DNA of 64,000 nucleotides from Tritonibacter multivorans (lineage in GTDB: Bacteria; Pseudomonadota; Alphaproteobacteria; Rhodobacterales; Rhodobacteraceae), in the NCBI RefSeq assembly GCF_001458415.1, contig NZ_CYSD01000032.1, forward strand, positions 22,960 through 86,959, written 5' to 3'. Below are positions 33,547-43,453 of the stretch, piece after piece. Each line of letters begins with the position of its first letter. Within the stretch, counting starts at the first letter, position 1. The notes below the pieces were generated by a model. That model was given only the letters and a program-made list of their open reading frames with translations. It did no database searches and was not told where the DNA came from. The translations under genes were made by a program, and so were the position numbers.

Positions 33547-36372
33547 TCAGTTAAAGAGCGTGATGTCAGACAGCGTTTCAATTTCGGTCTGCGCAAGGAA
33601 CGCAAAACGATCAAGGGTTCCATCGCCCAGGTCGATGCTGAGGTAGCTGCCATTCTTGACCTCCTCAAAGGTCAGAGCCGACGCGTCATAGCCGCCAAGA
33701 TCGAGAACCAGACTGTCGGCCTGTTCGTCAAAATTAACGATGCGATCAATCACCCCTGTTTCATAAATCAGGTGCAGCTCATCTTCGCTGTCGTCATGCA
33801 ACACATAACGATCAGCACCCGCGCCCCCATCAAGCACATTGGACGTCCCCTTTGACACAAGGATGTCGTCGCCCTCTCCGCCAATCAGCGTGTCCTCTTG
33901 GGTACCTGCGACCAGCCTGTCATTGCCAATGCCGCCCTCAAGAAGGTTATACCCCGACCCGCCATTCAACAGGTCCGCGCCGTCGCCGCCAAACAGCGAG
34001 TCGTTGCCGTTGTCGCCAAACAGTTTGTCGTCGCCTTCGCCCCCATAGATGGCATCATTCCCATCGTCGCCGCGCAGGGTGTCATTGCCAGCCAGCCCTT
34101 CAAGGGTGTCATCGAAATTGCCACCAACCAGTTTGTCCGCGCCTTGGCCACCAACAAATTGCGCGCCGCCCGTCGCGGGGGGCTCTGTCGGCTCTGGCTC
34201 AACCGGTTCGGGATCCGGCTCTGTCGGCTCTGGGTCGGTCGGTTCTGGCTCTGTCGGCTCCGGTTCCGTTGGGTCAGGCTCAACCGGCTCAGGATCAGTT
34301 GGTTCGGGATCAGTCGGCTCCGGCTCGACAGGCGCGTCTGGCTGTGAGGGTGCCTCAGCAAGCAGATCGTCCCAGCTCAGGTTCGCATCCGTAAATTCAA
34401 ACCACTCAACGTCCAAGGCCGAGATCAGGCCACCCCCGTTTTGCCCCAGCCAGGCAAATTGCAGCAGGCCGGTGCTCAGGAATTGAATGCCGCTTACGCC
34501 CGCGAAGGCCCCATCCAGCACAACACGGTCTTCCCCGGCCCCGCCGATCAGAACGTCATCGCCGCCGGTTGCCAGCAAGACATCGTCGCCTCTGCCACCG
34601 TGCAGCTCGTTGTTGGCCGCCGATCCCGCCAACATATCATTCCCGTCGCCCCCAAAGGCGTTCTCGATACTGCCATCCGCAATGATCAGAGTTTCGTCGC
34701 CAATACTGCTTTGCTGCTGACCAGAGAGATCGACGCGCACATCCGCTGTCACCATTGCCAAATTCAGTGTATCGACGCCGCCATCGCTGTCGCTGACAGT
34801 CCGTCGCTGATCGCGCTCCTCTTCGGAATAGAGATCCGACAAGAAACTGTCGCTGTAGAAATAGCTGTCGTCTACTTCAGGGTCATTGCCATAAGCGGTA
34901 AAGGTCAACGACTTGAGATCCGCGGTCATGGGACCACTTTCATCGCGCAGCAATGCATTTGGGTTTCGGTTGATAATATCCACCGTCCAAATTCCCTGCG
35001 CGTTCTCGCCCATGATCGCACGGGTCGAGAAGGGGAAATTCGCAATCGAGCCACCGAAACCTTCGGCTTCAAAGTCATAGACGAGCTGGCTCACTGTGCC
35101 TTCCGGGCTGGTCAGGTACACTTCCAGATCATTGGAATGATACCAGCTCAAACGCAGTTCCAGCTGTGCGGCCTCCATTTCAATGTTTTCTTTGAACTCG
35201 AACTGCACTTGCAGCTGATCGGTTTCTCCGGCGGTCAATGTCAGATCGCTGAACGAAACCTTCTCGGTCCCCACGGCAAGGTTGTCCGTTGTTTGCTGCT
35301 TGTCCCAGGTTTCCGCAAGCCGCACGGCATCATGGACATTTAGATAGCCATAGCCAAAGGAGTCTGAGAAGTGCATCCCCCCGCCATTGAAGTTGCCCGC
35401 GCTGTTTATCACCCAACCCATGCCAAAATCATGGGCCGCCATCCCCAGCTTGTCGGCACGCGCCGAGAGGGCAAAGATCTCCTGTACGTCGCGAAAACCA
35501 AGCGCCGGGTTTGCCTCCAGGACCAGCGCCGCCGCAGCAGACACCATAGGTGCCGAAAATGAGGTGCCGGTGAAGCGATCGTAGCTGCCCTTTTTTGCAG
35601 ACGACGACAAAATATCTTCGCCAGCCGCTGTCAGCAGCAAGTTCGCACCCAGCGAGGAAAAATCAGAGGCGTTGCCGTCAATGTCGACGGAGCCAACCGT
35701 AATGGCATAGGGCGAGTTCTGGAAACCGTGATAGTTTGAGGACTCTGTGGCGCCCTCGTTACCTGCCGCGAAAACAACAATTGTCCCCAGCCCGTCGCGG
35801 CCCTCGCTGACCGCATGGAAAAGACTGTCGTGTTCGTCGTTGCCGGGTCTCAGCACATCGGAAAAGGGATCGGTGAAATTCCAGCTGTTGTTGAGGACAT
35901 CGACCTGATCGGCCATATAGAACCCGCGCGTCACAATAGAGCGCACATCCTCGGCAGAAAGGTCCATGGCATAGCTGGTGATTGTCGCCCCATGCGCGAT
36001 CCCCATGGTGTCAAAGCCATTGTCTTTTTCAGCGGCGATCACACCTGCCACCGCAGTACCATGGTTGGACAAATAGGTATAAGTTTCCCAGTCGAGGTCT
36101 TCCTCGCCAGTGGCTAGGTCAATATCCAGACTGCTGTCATAATTGGCGATCAGATCGCGGTGGGTGCTTTGGATAAACGTATCCATCACACCAACCGTCA
36201 CACCTTCGCCACTGTAATCTTCCCAGACGCTTTCAACGTCTATCGACATGGTAGAGAGCGACGGGCGGTCATAGAACCAAGCGCCTGAAGTATTCGGGTC
36301 TTTCGTGCCGGCCAACTCGATCTGTAGGAAGGACCCTACAGGATCATCAGGAAGGAGCGTTTTATCGGACAT
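33547..36372 (-). CDS. Secreted subtilisin-like protease with P-domain and RTX repeats
   Basis: 941 aa without a Sec signal, as expected for type I secretion. Residues 50-360 form an S8 protease with Asp64 (VTVGVMDTFIQSTHRDL), His104 (LSNHGTAVAGVIAA), oxyanion Asn205 (FAAGNEG) and Ser271 (GTSFSAPMVSAAAALVLEA). A proprotein-convertase P-like domain follows (about 375-515; NDLEVYLTSPEGT, GIWTVDIINRN). Calcium-binding RTX repeats are at about 575-635 and 750-850 (GGDGNDMLAG, GGEGDDKLFGDNGNDSLFGG), separated by a 60-residue Pro-Glu-rich linker of PEPT/DPEP units. The ending SDITLFN suits T1SS export. No T1SS genes are in the window. It sits inside the polysaccharide locus, suggesting a matrix-processing role. 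Confidence 0.9.
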   Translation of the reverse strand: MSDKTLLPDDPVGSFLQIELAGTKDPNTSGAWFYDRPSLSTMSIDVESVWEDYSGEGVTVGVMDTFIQSTHRDLIANYDSSLDIDLATGEEDLDWETYTYLSNHGTAVAGVIAAEKDNGFDTMGIAHGATITSYAMDLSAEDVRSIVTRGFYMADQVDVLNNSWNFTDPFSDVLRPGNDEHDSLFHAVSEGRDGLGTIVVFAAGNEGATESSNYHGFQNSPYAITVGSVDIDGNASDFSSLGANLLLTAAGEDILSSSAKKGSYDRFTGTSFSAPMVSAAAALVLEANPALGFRDVQEIFALSARADKLGMAAHDFGMGWVINSAGNFNGGGMHFSDSFGYGYLNVHDAVRLAETWDKQQTTDNLAVGTEKVSFSDLTLTAGETDQLQVQFEFKENIEMEAAQLELRLSWYHSNDLEVYLTSPEGTVSQLVYDFEAEGFGGSIANFPFSTRAIMGENAQGIWTVDIINRNPNALLRDESGPMTADLKSLTFTAYGNDPEVDDSYFYSDSFLSDLYSEEERDQRRTVSDSDGGVDTLNLAMVTADVRVDLSGQQQSSIGDETLIIADGSIENAFGGDGNDMLAGSAANNELHGGRGDDVLLATGGDDVLIGGAGEDRVVLDGAFAGVSGIQFLSTGLLQFAWLGQNGGGLISALDVEWFEFTDANLSWDDLLAEAPSQPDAPVEPEPTDPEPTDPEPVEPDPTEPEPTEPEPTDPEPTEPDPEPVEPEPTEPPATGGAQFVGGQGADKLVGGNFDDTLEGLAGNDTLRGDDGNDAIYGGEGDDKLFGDNGNDSLFGGDGADLLNGGSGYNLLEGGIGNDRLVAGTQEDTLIGGEGDDILVSKGTSNVLDGGAGADRYVLHDDSEDELHLIYETGVIDRIVNFDEQADSLVLDLGGYDASALTFEEVKNGSYLSIDLGDGTLDRFAFLAQTEIETLSDITLFN

Positions 36373-36754
36373 CGTTCACCTCAGAAATCAACCAAAGAGT
36401 GTCTCCAGCCAAGGAAGGACACTAAAGATGCGGCTATACGACTTCTGATTTGTGGCAGGATTGTGGTAGGTTTGCACCCCATTTCCTCAAGGAAACGGAG
36501 GCCTCCCCTTTTTCATTTATTTACAATAACTTAACTCATAACTTCGAGCCGAGTTTAATCGCCTCATTCGGCCAAAAATTATAGGCATTTACGGCATAAA
36601 TTTAACCCATCTTTAAAACAGCTTAACAACTTGCATATATACGCCACCGATGGAATTTGTGGCAAATTCACAACCTTCGATTGCTCATCGTTTTTTCGCC
36701 AAACCGGTCTGGAAACAGGCCTCAACACGGGGAACATGTGCTGTTCTGGGGGCG
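36373..36754. other. AT-rich spacer upstream of the protease gene
   Basis: 382 bases between the protease start and the end of the next minus-strand gene. A GGAGGCCTCC palindrome followed by CCTTTTT lies near 36498-36514. No credible gene was seen. Confidence 0.4.
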
Positions 36755-37888
36755 CTAAGCGGTGATTTTTTCAAGACTGCGCCGAATGCCGTCCTGAAAA
36801 TGCGACTCGCTGAACTTCCTTGCTTGGGCAACGCAATCCTGCGCGCCATTCTCTCCCAGACCTGAGGCCTCAAAACGCTCCACACAATCGATCAGCGCGT
36901 CGACGGTCTGCTCCTCAAAGAACAGGCCCGTCTTTGCATCGATCACCGTATCCAGGATACCTCCGCTGCCATAAGCAAGCACAGGACGGCCGGCTGCCAT
37001 GGCCTCCACGGGTACGATTCCAAAGTCTTCTTCGCCCGGAAAAATCAACGCTTTGCAGCGGGCCATTTTTTCGCACAGCACGTCCCAGGATGCCTTGCCC
37101 AGAAAACGCGTATTTGGGCCTGCCAGCGGGCGCAAACGCTCGACTTCAGAACTTGGCCCACCAATAATTTCGAGCTTCCTGCCCAGCTTCGCAAACGCCT
37201 CGATCGCAAGATCTGGCCGTTTATACGGGGCAAGCTCGCCAACCCACAAATAATAGTCCCCAATATCGTCCGCCTCTGCTGGCGTGAACTGGTCAATGGC
37301 GACCGGCGGATGCACAACATCAGCCCCTCTGCGCCAGTATTTTTCGATCCGTTTTGCGACGAAATTTGAATTGGCAACAAATCCATCCACGCGGGCCGCG
37401 CTTGTCACGTCCCATTGGCGAAGCCGATGTGTCAGTTGCGGCATCATTAGCTTGGTCAGATGCCCCGCCCCTCCGCGATACACATGGTATTGATCCCAAA
37501 GATACCGCATGGGGGAATGGCAGTAGCAAAGATGCGGTGCGTTTGGGGGCGCAATAATGCCTTTGGCAGGCCCCGCCTCAGAAGAGATCACAAGATCATA
37601 TTCCGACAGATCCAGCTCCTCCAGGGCCCGTGGCATCAGGGGCAGATACTTTTGATACATGCGCTTGGCAAAGGGCAGACGGCCAATGCGGCTCTCGACG
37701 ATTTTATGTTTTGTCAATGTGGCCGACAGATTGCTCGGATCGACCACATGGGTATAGATGTCCGCGTTGGGAAACATCCGGCACAGGCTTTCCAGCACCT
37801 TCTCGCCGCCGCGCATCCCGACAAGCCAATAGTGAATAAGGGCCACGCGTCGCGTGTCTGTTGTTGCACTGTCGCCGATGTCTTTCAC
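36755..37888 (-). CDS. Glycosyltransferase family 4
   Basis: 377 aa GT-B enzyme. ALIHYWLVGMRGGEKVLESL is the WbaZ-like mannosyltransferase opening. CYCHSPMRYLWDQY, DYYLWVGELAPYKRPDLAIE and the EX7E-type block FPGEEDFGIVPVEAMAAGRP are typical of family 4. With manC in the same operon, a mannosyl donor is likely. It overlaps the upstream gene by 4 bases; the operon order is manC, GT4, GT4. Confidence 0.9.
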   Translation of the reverse strand: MKDIGDSATTDTRRVALIHYWLVGMRGGEKVLESLCRMFPNADIYTHVVDPSNLSATLTKHKIVESRIGRLPFAKRMYQKYLPLMPRALEELDLSEYDLVISSEAGPAKGIIAPPNAPHLCYCHSPMRYLWDQYHVYRGGAGHLTKLMMPQLTHRLRQWDVTSAARVDGFVANSNFVAKRIEKYWRRGADVVHPPVAIDQFTPAEADDIGDYYLWVGELAPYKRPDLAIEAFAKLGRKLEIIGGPSSEVERLRPLAGPNTRFLGKASWDVLCEKMARCKALIFPGEEDFGIVPVEAMAAGRPVLAYGSGGILDTVIDAKTGLFFEEQTVDALIDCVERFEASGLGENGAQDCVAQARKFSESHFQDGIRRSLEKITA

Positions 37889-39048
37889 GAAAGTCTTCCC
37901 TTTGCTTGCTCCGCCCCAGTGCGCGACTGCTCAAAGGCAGCCTCGACAGCAGAAGCGGACTGAGTTTTGCGATGAAACCAAACCTCGAGATGCCCCAGAA
38001 CACTCTGTGCGGCAGCTTCCCATGTCTGGGTGGCCGCCCGCGCTTGTCCGGCTTCCTCAAGATGATGTCGCAGTTCTGGTTCGGCGCGCAGCCGCAATAG
38101 CGCGTCGCTCCACACCGCAGGGCGATCGACCGGCAGCACAATCCCTGCGTTTCCAACCACCTCGGGCAGCGCCCCCCGTTTGGCAACAATCGGAACAGAC
38201 CCCGCCTGCATCGCCTCCAACGCCGGAAGCCCAAACCCTTCCTCAAGCGAAGGCACAAGAGTTGCCAACGCGTTTTCATAAAGCCCGGCACGCTCGGCGT
38301 CGCTCACCCGCCCCGCAAAAACTATATTCTTTGGCAACACAAAGCCTGCCTGCTCAAAATCCTCCCGAGTGGTATTGCCGAACAAGACCAATGGGACCTC
38401 AGAAAGCGTTTGCTGCGCAAAGACCTTGAACAAAAAGTCCATGTTCTTATGCGGCATCAGGTTACCGACCCCGAGAGCATAGTCCTTGCAGCTCAGCCCC
38501 AGCCGGCGCGGGAAATCCCGGTCAATCTTTGCCGGCAGGGGTGAAATACCGTTGCAGGCGACGCCGTATTGATCTTTGTCACCAACCTTCTGCGCAAGCA
38601 GCTGATCCCGTGAATACACCGACGGGGTAAGGATAAAATTCCCCACTGCCGCCGCCCGATGCAACAGCAGCCGTCGCCACAGAACCGTTGCCCGTGAATA
38701 GCTCTGTGGCGTGGTGTAAACATGGGCGTCGTGCAGCAGCGTTACATACCCCCGGCCCAAGACCGGAACCGTGTTGAAAAAACCCGCCACGACCCCTTTG
38801 CCGGACAGCTTGGGCAGCTCTGTCTGCTCCCAGCGGATGCCGTCATGGCGTCCCAGAACCTGATAGGCGACGCCAAGGCCCGCCGCCGCCTGCATCTGCG
38901 CAGAAGGCACAACCAGACGAACGTCCCAATCGCTCTCTGCCCGGCACAGGGCCAAGGACAGATCGCGCGCAACCATATTCACGGCCGTGGGCGCTCCACC
39001 CAGAAAGCGGCCGTTGATGTAAAGACGTCGCATGGTCCGAAATGTCAT
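37885..39048 (-). CDS. Glycosyltransferase family 4
   Basis: 387 aa GT-B enzyme. RRLYINGRFLGGAPTAVNMV is the N-terminal glycine-rich loop of family 4 enzymes. YALGVGNLMPHKNMDFLFKV and LVPSLEEGFGLPALEAMQAG are the donor-binding motifs, including the EX7E glutamates. The start ATG is 5 bases after the manC stop. It acts on the lipid-linked repeat unit in the cytoplasm; the donor is unproven, GDP-mannose being suggested by manC. Confidence 0.9.
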   Translation of the reverse strand: MTFRTMRRLYINGRFLGGAPTAVNMVARDLSLALCRAESDWDVRLVVPSAQMQAAAGLGVAYQVLGRHDGIRWEQTELPKLSGKGVVAGFFNTVPVLGRGYVTLLHDAHVYTTPQSYSRATVLWRRLLLHRAAAVGNFILTPSVYSRDQLLAQKVGDKDQYGVACNGISPLPAKIDRDFPRRLGLSCKDYALGVGNLMPHKNMDFLFKVFAQQTLSEVPLVLFGNTTREDFEQAGFVLPKNIVFAGRVSDAERAGLYENALATLVPSLEEGFGLPALEAMQAGSVPIVAKRGALPEVVGNAGIVLPVDRPAVWSDALLRLRAEPELRHHLEEAGQARAATQTWEAAAQSVLGHLEVWFHRKTQSASAVEAAFEQSRTGAEQAKGRLS

Positions 39049-39053
39049 TCCAG

Positions 39054-40517
39054 CTACACCTTGTCGCGGGCATACACATCTTCGTAGCGAATGATGTCAT
39101 CTTCCCCCACATAGGTTCCGGTTTGCACTTCGATCAGAACCATGGGCACTTTGCCGGGGTTTTCCATTCTGTGCACCGCACCCAAAGGGACATAGATGCT
39201 TTCGTTCTCCGTCACGAGTTTGACCTCATCATCCACGGTGACCTGCGCGGTGCCTTCCACAACAATCCAATGTTCAGATCGGTGAAAGTGGCTTTGCAGG
39301 CTGAGGGATGCACCGGGGTGGACCAGAATGCGTTTCACCTGAAAGCGATCCCCCACCACAAGGCTTTCGAACCAGCCCCAGGGGCGGTGATCCTTTGGAA
39401 ACTCGGTGGCCTGTTTGATTTTACGTTCCTTCAACTCGGTAACCGCAAGCTTCACATCCTGCGCCCGGTCTTTGGAGGCGACGAGAACGGCATCATTCAT
39501 GGCAACCGCGATCACATCCGTCAGGCCGATGCCAACAACTTCAAGCGCCTCGCTGTCAGAGCGCAGCATTGTGTTTTCGCAATCAATCGCAGTCGCCCGC
39601 GCAGAGGTCACCACGCCGTTGCTGTCCGCCTCGCCGTCGCGTGTTGCTTCGCGCAAAATGGCATTCCAATCGCCAAGGTCATTCCAATGAGTCTTGAGTG
39701 GAACAACCGCCAAAGAGGACCATTTTTCCATCACGGCATAGTCGATAGAAATGTTCTCGGCCTGCGCCCAAGGCTCTGGGGCAAGACGCAGAAAACCAAG
39801 ATCCGCTTGCGCTTCTGTGACGGCTTGTTGCACCGGCTCAATCATAGCACCCGCACAGGTTTCAAAGGCTGCGATGATGTCTTTCACCTTGAACAGGAAG
39901 ATCCCTGCGTTCCACAGATAGTTGTCCTGCATCAGCATCTTGCTTGCTGCTTCCGCATTCGGCTTTTCGACAAATCGTTTCAGGGCCAGCGCCGCGTTGG
40001 CCTCTTTGGCCGTGTCGACTTCAAGGTAACCATAGCCGGTTTCCGGACGGTCTGGTTCAACCCCGAACGTAACAAGCGTTCCGCCATCCAGTGCGCCGAG
40101 GCCCTTTGCAACCGCCTCGTTGAAACAGGAAACATCCGGCAGTTTATGGTCCGACGGCGCGACCAGCATGATTGCATCGGGATCTTTTGCGTGCAGGAAC
40201 AGCGCGGCCGCAAGGACAGCCGGTGCCGTGTTGCGTCCTTCGGGTTCTACGAGGACAGCTTCGGCCTCGATGCCGATCGCATCCAGCTGCTGGGTGACGA
40301 TAAAACGGAAATCACAGTTCGAAACCACCAGCGGAGGCTTGTACTGCGCGGCCTGAGACATGCGCAATAATGTGGATTGGAACAAAGATTCGCTGCCAGA
40401 CAGCTGGGCAAATTGTTTTGGATAGCTCTCTCTGGAAACGGGCCAAAGCCGGGTGCCAGACCCGCCACAAAGAATCACCGGATAAACAGACGCAGTCGAA
40501 AACGATTTTTCATGCAC
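39054..40517 (-). CDS. manC: Mannose-1-phosphate guanylyltransferase / mannose-6-phosphate isomerase
   Basis: 487 aa from a GTG at 40517, with AAAGGGGGA upstream. The N-terminal nucleotidyltransferase begins VYPVILCGGSGTRLWPVSRE with SYPKQF. The C-terminal cupin-type isomerase domain includes RPWGWFESLVVGDRFQVKRI, SLQSHFHRSEHWIVVEGTAQ and ENESIYVPLGAVHRMENPGK. It supplies GDP-mannose from fructose-6-phosphate-derived mannose phosphates, so the polymer probably contains mannose or a GDP-mannose-derived sugar (fucose, rhamnose). It is first in the minus-strand operon with two glycosyltransferases. Confidence 0.95.
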   Translation of the reverse strand: MHEKSFSTASVYPVILCGGSGTRLWPVSRESYPKQFAQLSGSESLFQSTLLRMSQAAQYKPPLVVSNCDFRFIVTQQLDAIGIEAEAVLVEPEGRNTAPAVLAAALFLHAKDPDAIMLVAPSDHKLPDVSCFNEAVAKGLGALDGGTLVTFGVEPDRPETGYGYLEVDTAKEANAALALKRFVEKPNAEAASKMLMQDNYLWNAGIFLFKVKDIIAAFETCAGAMIEPVQQAVTEAQADLGFLRLAPEPWAQAENISIDYAVMEKWSSLAVVPLKTHWNDLGDWNAILREATRDGEADSNGVVTSARATAIDCENTMLRSDSEALEVVGIGLTDVIAVAMNDAVLVASKDRAQDVKLAVTELKERKIKQATEFPKDHRPWGWFESLVVGDRFQVKRILVHPGASLSLQSHFHRSEHWIVVEGTAQVTVDDEVKLVTENESIYVPLGAVHRMENPGKVPMVLIEVQTGTYVGEDDIIRYEDVYARDKV

Positions 40518-40932
40518 GTGAAAAATCCCCCTTTTACCGTAAAAACAAAAGACACTTCGATTCTTTTAATTTAATTATACCAACATCAGATCACAAAACT
40601 TTCTGCGGCTGCAAATATTTTATGGACATCCAAAAACACCCAAACCGCAAACGCCCTTTTAGATTGCAAAACACGCACGCGCGGCTCAGTTGGCGCGCAG
40701 CTTGAGGTTACAGTGTTTTGACCGCTTCGTGCTGAAAGACTATGTTTTGCACAGACGCGCGCCGTCACAACGTCCGGCAAGCGCTTTTGATTTGACTCCT
40801 TAAGTTGCGCTCATGTTATGGTTGTCTAAAATTCTACTGACGCACGATACGCAACTTTCAACGCCCCTTCAGCCAGAGTGGACAGGGTATTTTTAATGGT
40901 GTTTTCATTTCCCATGTCAGGTGGTTTCCAAA
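40518..40932. promoter_or_regulatory. AT-rich divergent spacer manC / glycosyltransferase
   Basis: 415 bases between two divergent operons, with A+T-rich tracts around 40550-40625. No credible gene. It probably carries both promoters; no operator could be fixed. Confidence 0.45.
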
Positions 40933-42051
40933 ATGGAAGTTTCAGTTAATGCACGTTTTTTATCGCGACCGCTGACGGGTGTTGATCGCGTCGCAGTGGA
41001 ACTGACAGCGGCACTTTCCGAACTCTTCGAACGTGACGGCAATAGCCTGCGGATTCTGCGACCATCTGGGCCAATTTCCTTGGCTCCGGGGGCTCCTTCA
41101 GCCCTGTTTGAAAACAGTGAAATCCTGCACTCGAAACTAAAAGGCGCCGCGTGGGAGCAATTTGCGCTGCCTATGGGTCTCGCGCCAAACGCCTGGTTGC
41201 TGAACCTGTGCAATGTGGGTCCCCTTTTTCACCGAAGACAAATGGTGATGATCCACGATGCGCAGGTTTTTTCTCAACCCGACAGCTATTCGGCACGGTT
41301 TCGCAGTTGGTACAAAACCGCACAGCCGACCCTCGGCCGGGTGGCGAAACGGATCCTGACCGTCTCCGAACATTCCCGTAAAGAATTGGTCCGCTTTCGG
41401 GTTGCTCCGGCCGATAAGATTGCAGTGGTTCCCAATGGCGCAGATCACATTTTACGCATCACACCGGATCAATCGATTTTACAACGCCACAAGCTCGTGC
41501 CCGATGGGTTCCTTTTGGCGATCGGCTCGCTTGCACCTCACAAGAACCTCCCCACGATCATCACAGCTGCGCAATCCTTGGGGGATCGCAGTCTGCCTTT
41601 GGTGATCGCAGGCGGCGGCGACAGCACGGTTTTTGCCAAGGCCGGAATTCAGAACAGCGCAGGTGTCAAACTTCTGGGCCGGGTCAGCGATGCGGAACTG
41701 CGCGCCCTTTATGACTCCGCGCGCGGGCTGCTGTTTCCGTCGCTTACGGAAGGGTTTGGCCTGCCCCCGATCGAAGCGATGACCTGCGGCTGCCCAGTAG
41801 TTGCCTCCACCGGAGGCGCGGTTCCCGAAGTCTGCAGCGGCGCAGCCTATTTGCTTGCGCCCCAAGACCAGGCTGGCTGGCGCGGCGCGATGGAAGAACT
41901 CTCTGCCAACGAGGCCTTTGCGCAGCGCCTGCGGGACGCAGGTCGCAAACGGGCCGCCGATTACACCTGGGCCAAAGCTGCCCAAAAACTCAGATCTGAA
42001 CTTGTCGCTGTCGGCGCGCTCACGCAGGCAAAATCACGGAGGCACGCATAA
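40933..42051 (+). CDS. Glycosyltransferase family 4
   Basis: 372 aa from the ATG at 40933, preceded by CAGGTGG; a GTG at 40921 is the alternative. EVSVNARFLSRPLTGVDRVA is the family 4 N-terminus. PDGFLLAIGSLAPHKNLPTI and LFPSLTEGFGLPPIEAMTCG are the donor-site motifs with the EX7E pair. It shares its stop with the start of the next gene (TAATG), so it is translationally coupled to the export protein. Confidence 0.9.
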   Translation: MEVSVNARFLSRPLTGVDRVAVELTAALSELFERDGNSLRILRPSGPISLAPGAPSALFENSEILHSKLKGAAWEQFALPMGLAPNAWLLNLCNVGPLFHRRQMVMIHDAQVFSQPDSYSARFRSWYKTAQPTLGRVAKRILTVSEHSRKELVRFRVAPADKIAVVPNGADHILRITPDQSILQRHKLVPDGFLLAIGSLAPHKNLPTIITAAQSLGDRSLPLVIAGGGDSTVFAKAGIQNSAGVKLLGRVSDAELRALYDSARGLLFPSLTEGFGLPPIEAMTCGCPVVASTGGAVPEVCSGAAYLLAPQDQAGWRGAMEELSANEAFAQRLRDAGRKRAADYTWAKAAQKLRSELVAVGALTQAKSRRHA

Positions 42052-43352
42052 TGAAACCGGACCAGAGATCAGGTCTTCACCGTGCCCACCCCCACCGCGG
42101 GGCCCAGTTGGCACGTGTCCGTATCAGGACCATTGCCCTGACCTTCTTGGCGCTCCTAAGCCCGGTTTCGGTTTCGGCGGACCCCTATCGACTGATCGCG
42201 GGCGACCGCCTCGAGGTGCGCCATTCTGCTTTGGCACAGGCACGTTCTATGAAACTGGATGCCGATGGAGAGCTGCGTCTGGAAGAGATCGGGGGCATCC
42301 ACATCAGCGGCATGACCCTGGACGAGGCCGAGCGTGCAATTTCGGACACGATGGACAAAACCGGGCTTTTTGTCGACCCGCGCGTGTCGTTGATTTTGGA
42401 AGACTATGCGCCGGTGGTGGTCGTCGGTGACGTCGGTGCGCCCGGCGCGCTGACATATTTCCCCGGCATGACCGTCGGGGCCGCGCTCGCAATGTCGGGA
42501 GGCGTGCAGGGAGGCGGACTGAGCCAAACCGTATTGCAGCAGCAACGCATTCAGCTGTCGGAAGAACTGCGGTTGATCAATCTTGAAATCGCAGGGCATG
42601 CCGCGCGGCTCGCACGCTACCAAGCAGAGCTGAACGGCACGGAACTGACGCTCTCTTCCGATCTGCTTGCAGCAATTCCGCGCCCATCGGACGCACCAAT
42701 CGATGCGCTTCTGGCCAATGAAAAAGCAATCCTGACCAACGCACGCGCCAATACCGAAGAGCTTCTGGGACACTGGAACAGAGAGATCACCACATTGGAT
42801 GAACAGCTGCGCCTTTTTGACCAGCGGATGGCGGTGCAGCAGGAAGTGGTCGCAACCACCCAGGGCCTTCTGGAAAAAGCCCGGTCCTTACAGGAACGCG
42901 GTCTGCAGACCTCGACAACCATGTCAAACGCCGAACAGCGCGCCGCCACGGCGCGCGCAACAGAACTGGAACTGGAATCCACCAAGATTTCGACCGCCAG
43001 AATTCTAAGTGAGGCCCGCCGTGACAAAGCGCGCTATCTGGCAAATCAGGAACGTGACGCTTTGGAAGGTGTGCAGGCAACATTGCTGCAGATGGAATCT
43101 GCCAGCTTGCGTTTGGACCGGGCCACAGCGCGGCTCGCGCTGCTTTCCCAGTCTTCGGTCATGAGCACCGAGAACGCAGCCTTGAGGATTTCGCTCCATA
43201 GCCTGCGCCCGGACCGCCACATCACAATTGAGGCCGGCGCCCAAAAAGACCTGTTGCTGCCAGTCCTGCCCGGCGACACCCTGACGGTGACCATTGAAAT
43301 GACGGTCTGGCCAGAAGATGCGCCACCAACCAAACCGGACCGCCAATTCTGA
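42051..43352 (+). CDS. Polysaccharide export periplasmic protein (ExoF/Wza-type)
   Basis: 433 aa with a late signal peptide (RTIALTFLALLSPVSVSA, about residues 26-43). The polysaccharide export domain opens the mature part (DPYRLIAGDRLEVRHSALAQ, VDPRVSLILEDYAPVVVVGD, VGAPGALTYFPGMTVGAALA), and an SLBB-like segment follows. Residues about 165-350 are a long coiled coil (ELLGHWNREITTLDEQLRLF, ARATELELESTK). This composition matches ExoF-like proteins that link the inner-membrane machinery to the outer-membrane pore. Confidence 0.88.
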   Translation: MKPDQRSGLHRAHPHRGAQLARVRIRTIALTFLALLSPVSVSADPYRLIAGDRLEVRHSALAQARSMKLDADGELRLEEIGGIHISGMTLDEAERAISDTMDKTGLFVDPRVSLILEDYAPVVVVGDVGAPGALTYFPGMTVGAALAMSGGVQGGGLSQTVLQQQRIQLSEELRLINLEIAGHAARLARYQAELNGTELTLSSDLLAAIPRPSDAPIDALLANEKAILTNARANTEELLGHWNREITTLDEQLRLFDQRMAVQQEVVATTQGLLEKARSLQERGLQTSTTMSNAEQRAATARATELELESTKISTARILSEARRDKARYLANQERDALEGVQATLLQMESASLRLDRATARLALLSQSSVMSTENAALRISLHSLRPDRHITIEAGAQKDLLLPVLPGDTLTVTIEMTVWPEDAPPTKPDRQF

Positions 43353-43453
43353 CAATCGCAATACCGCAGGCTCCATCAGGCGTGTGATGGGCATGAAATC
43401 GCACGCTCCGCGCCCTTTTGCCCCGCGACACACATCCAAATAGGTTTGGATCC

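Noticed and set aside
34180..34340. Regularly repeated sequence resembling a small array
   Set aside because: It encodes the Pro-Glu linker of the protease in frame; units are 6-9 bases without spacers, so it is not CRISPR.
39042..40370. 442-codon open frame on the plus strand
   Set aside because: Antisense to manC, which has complete family motifs.
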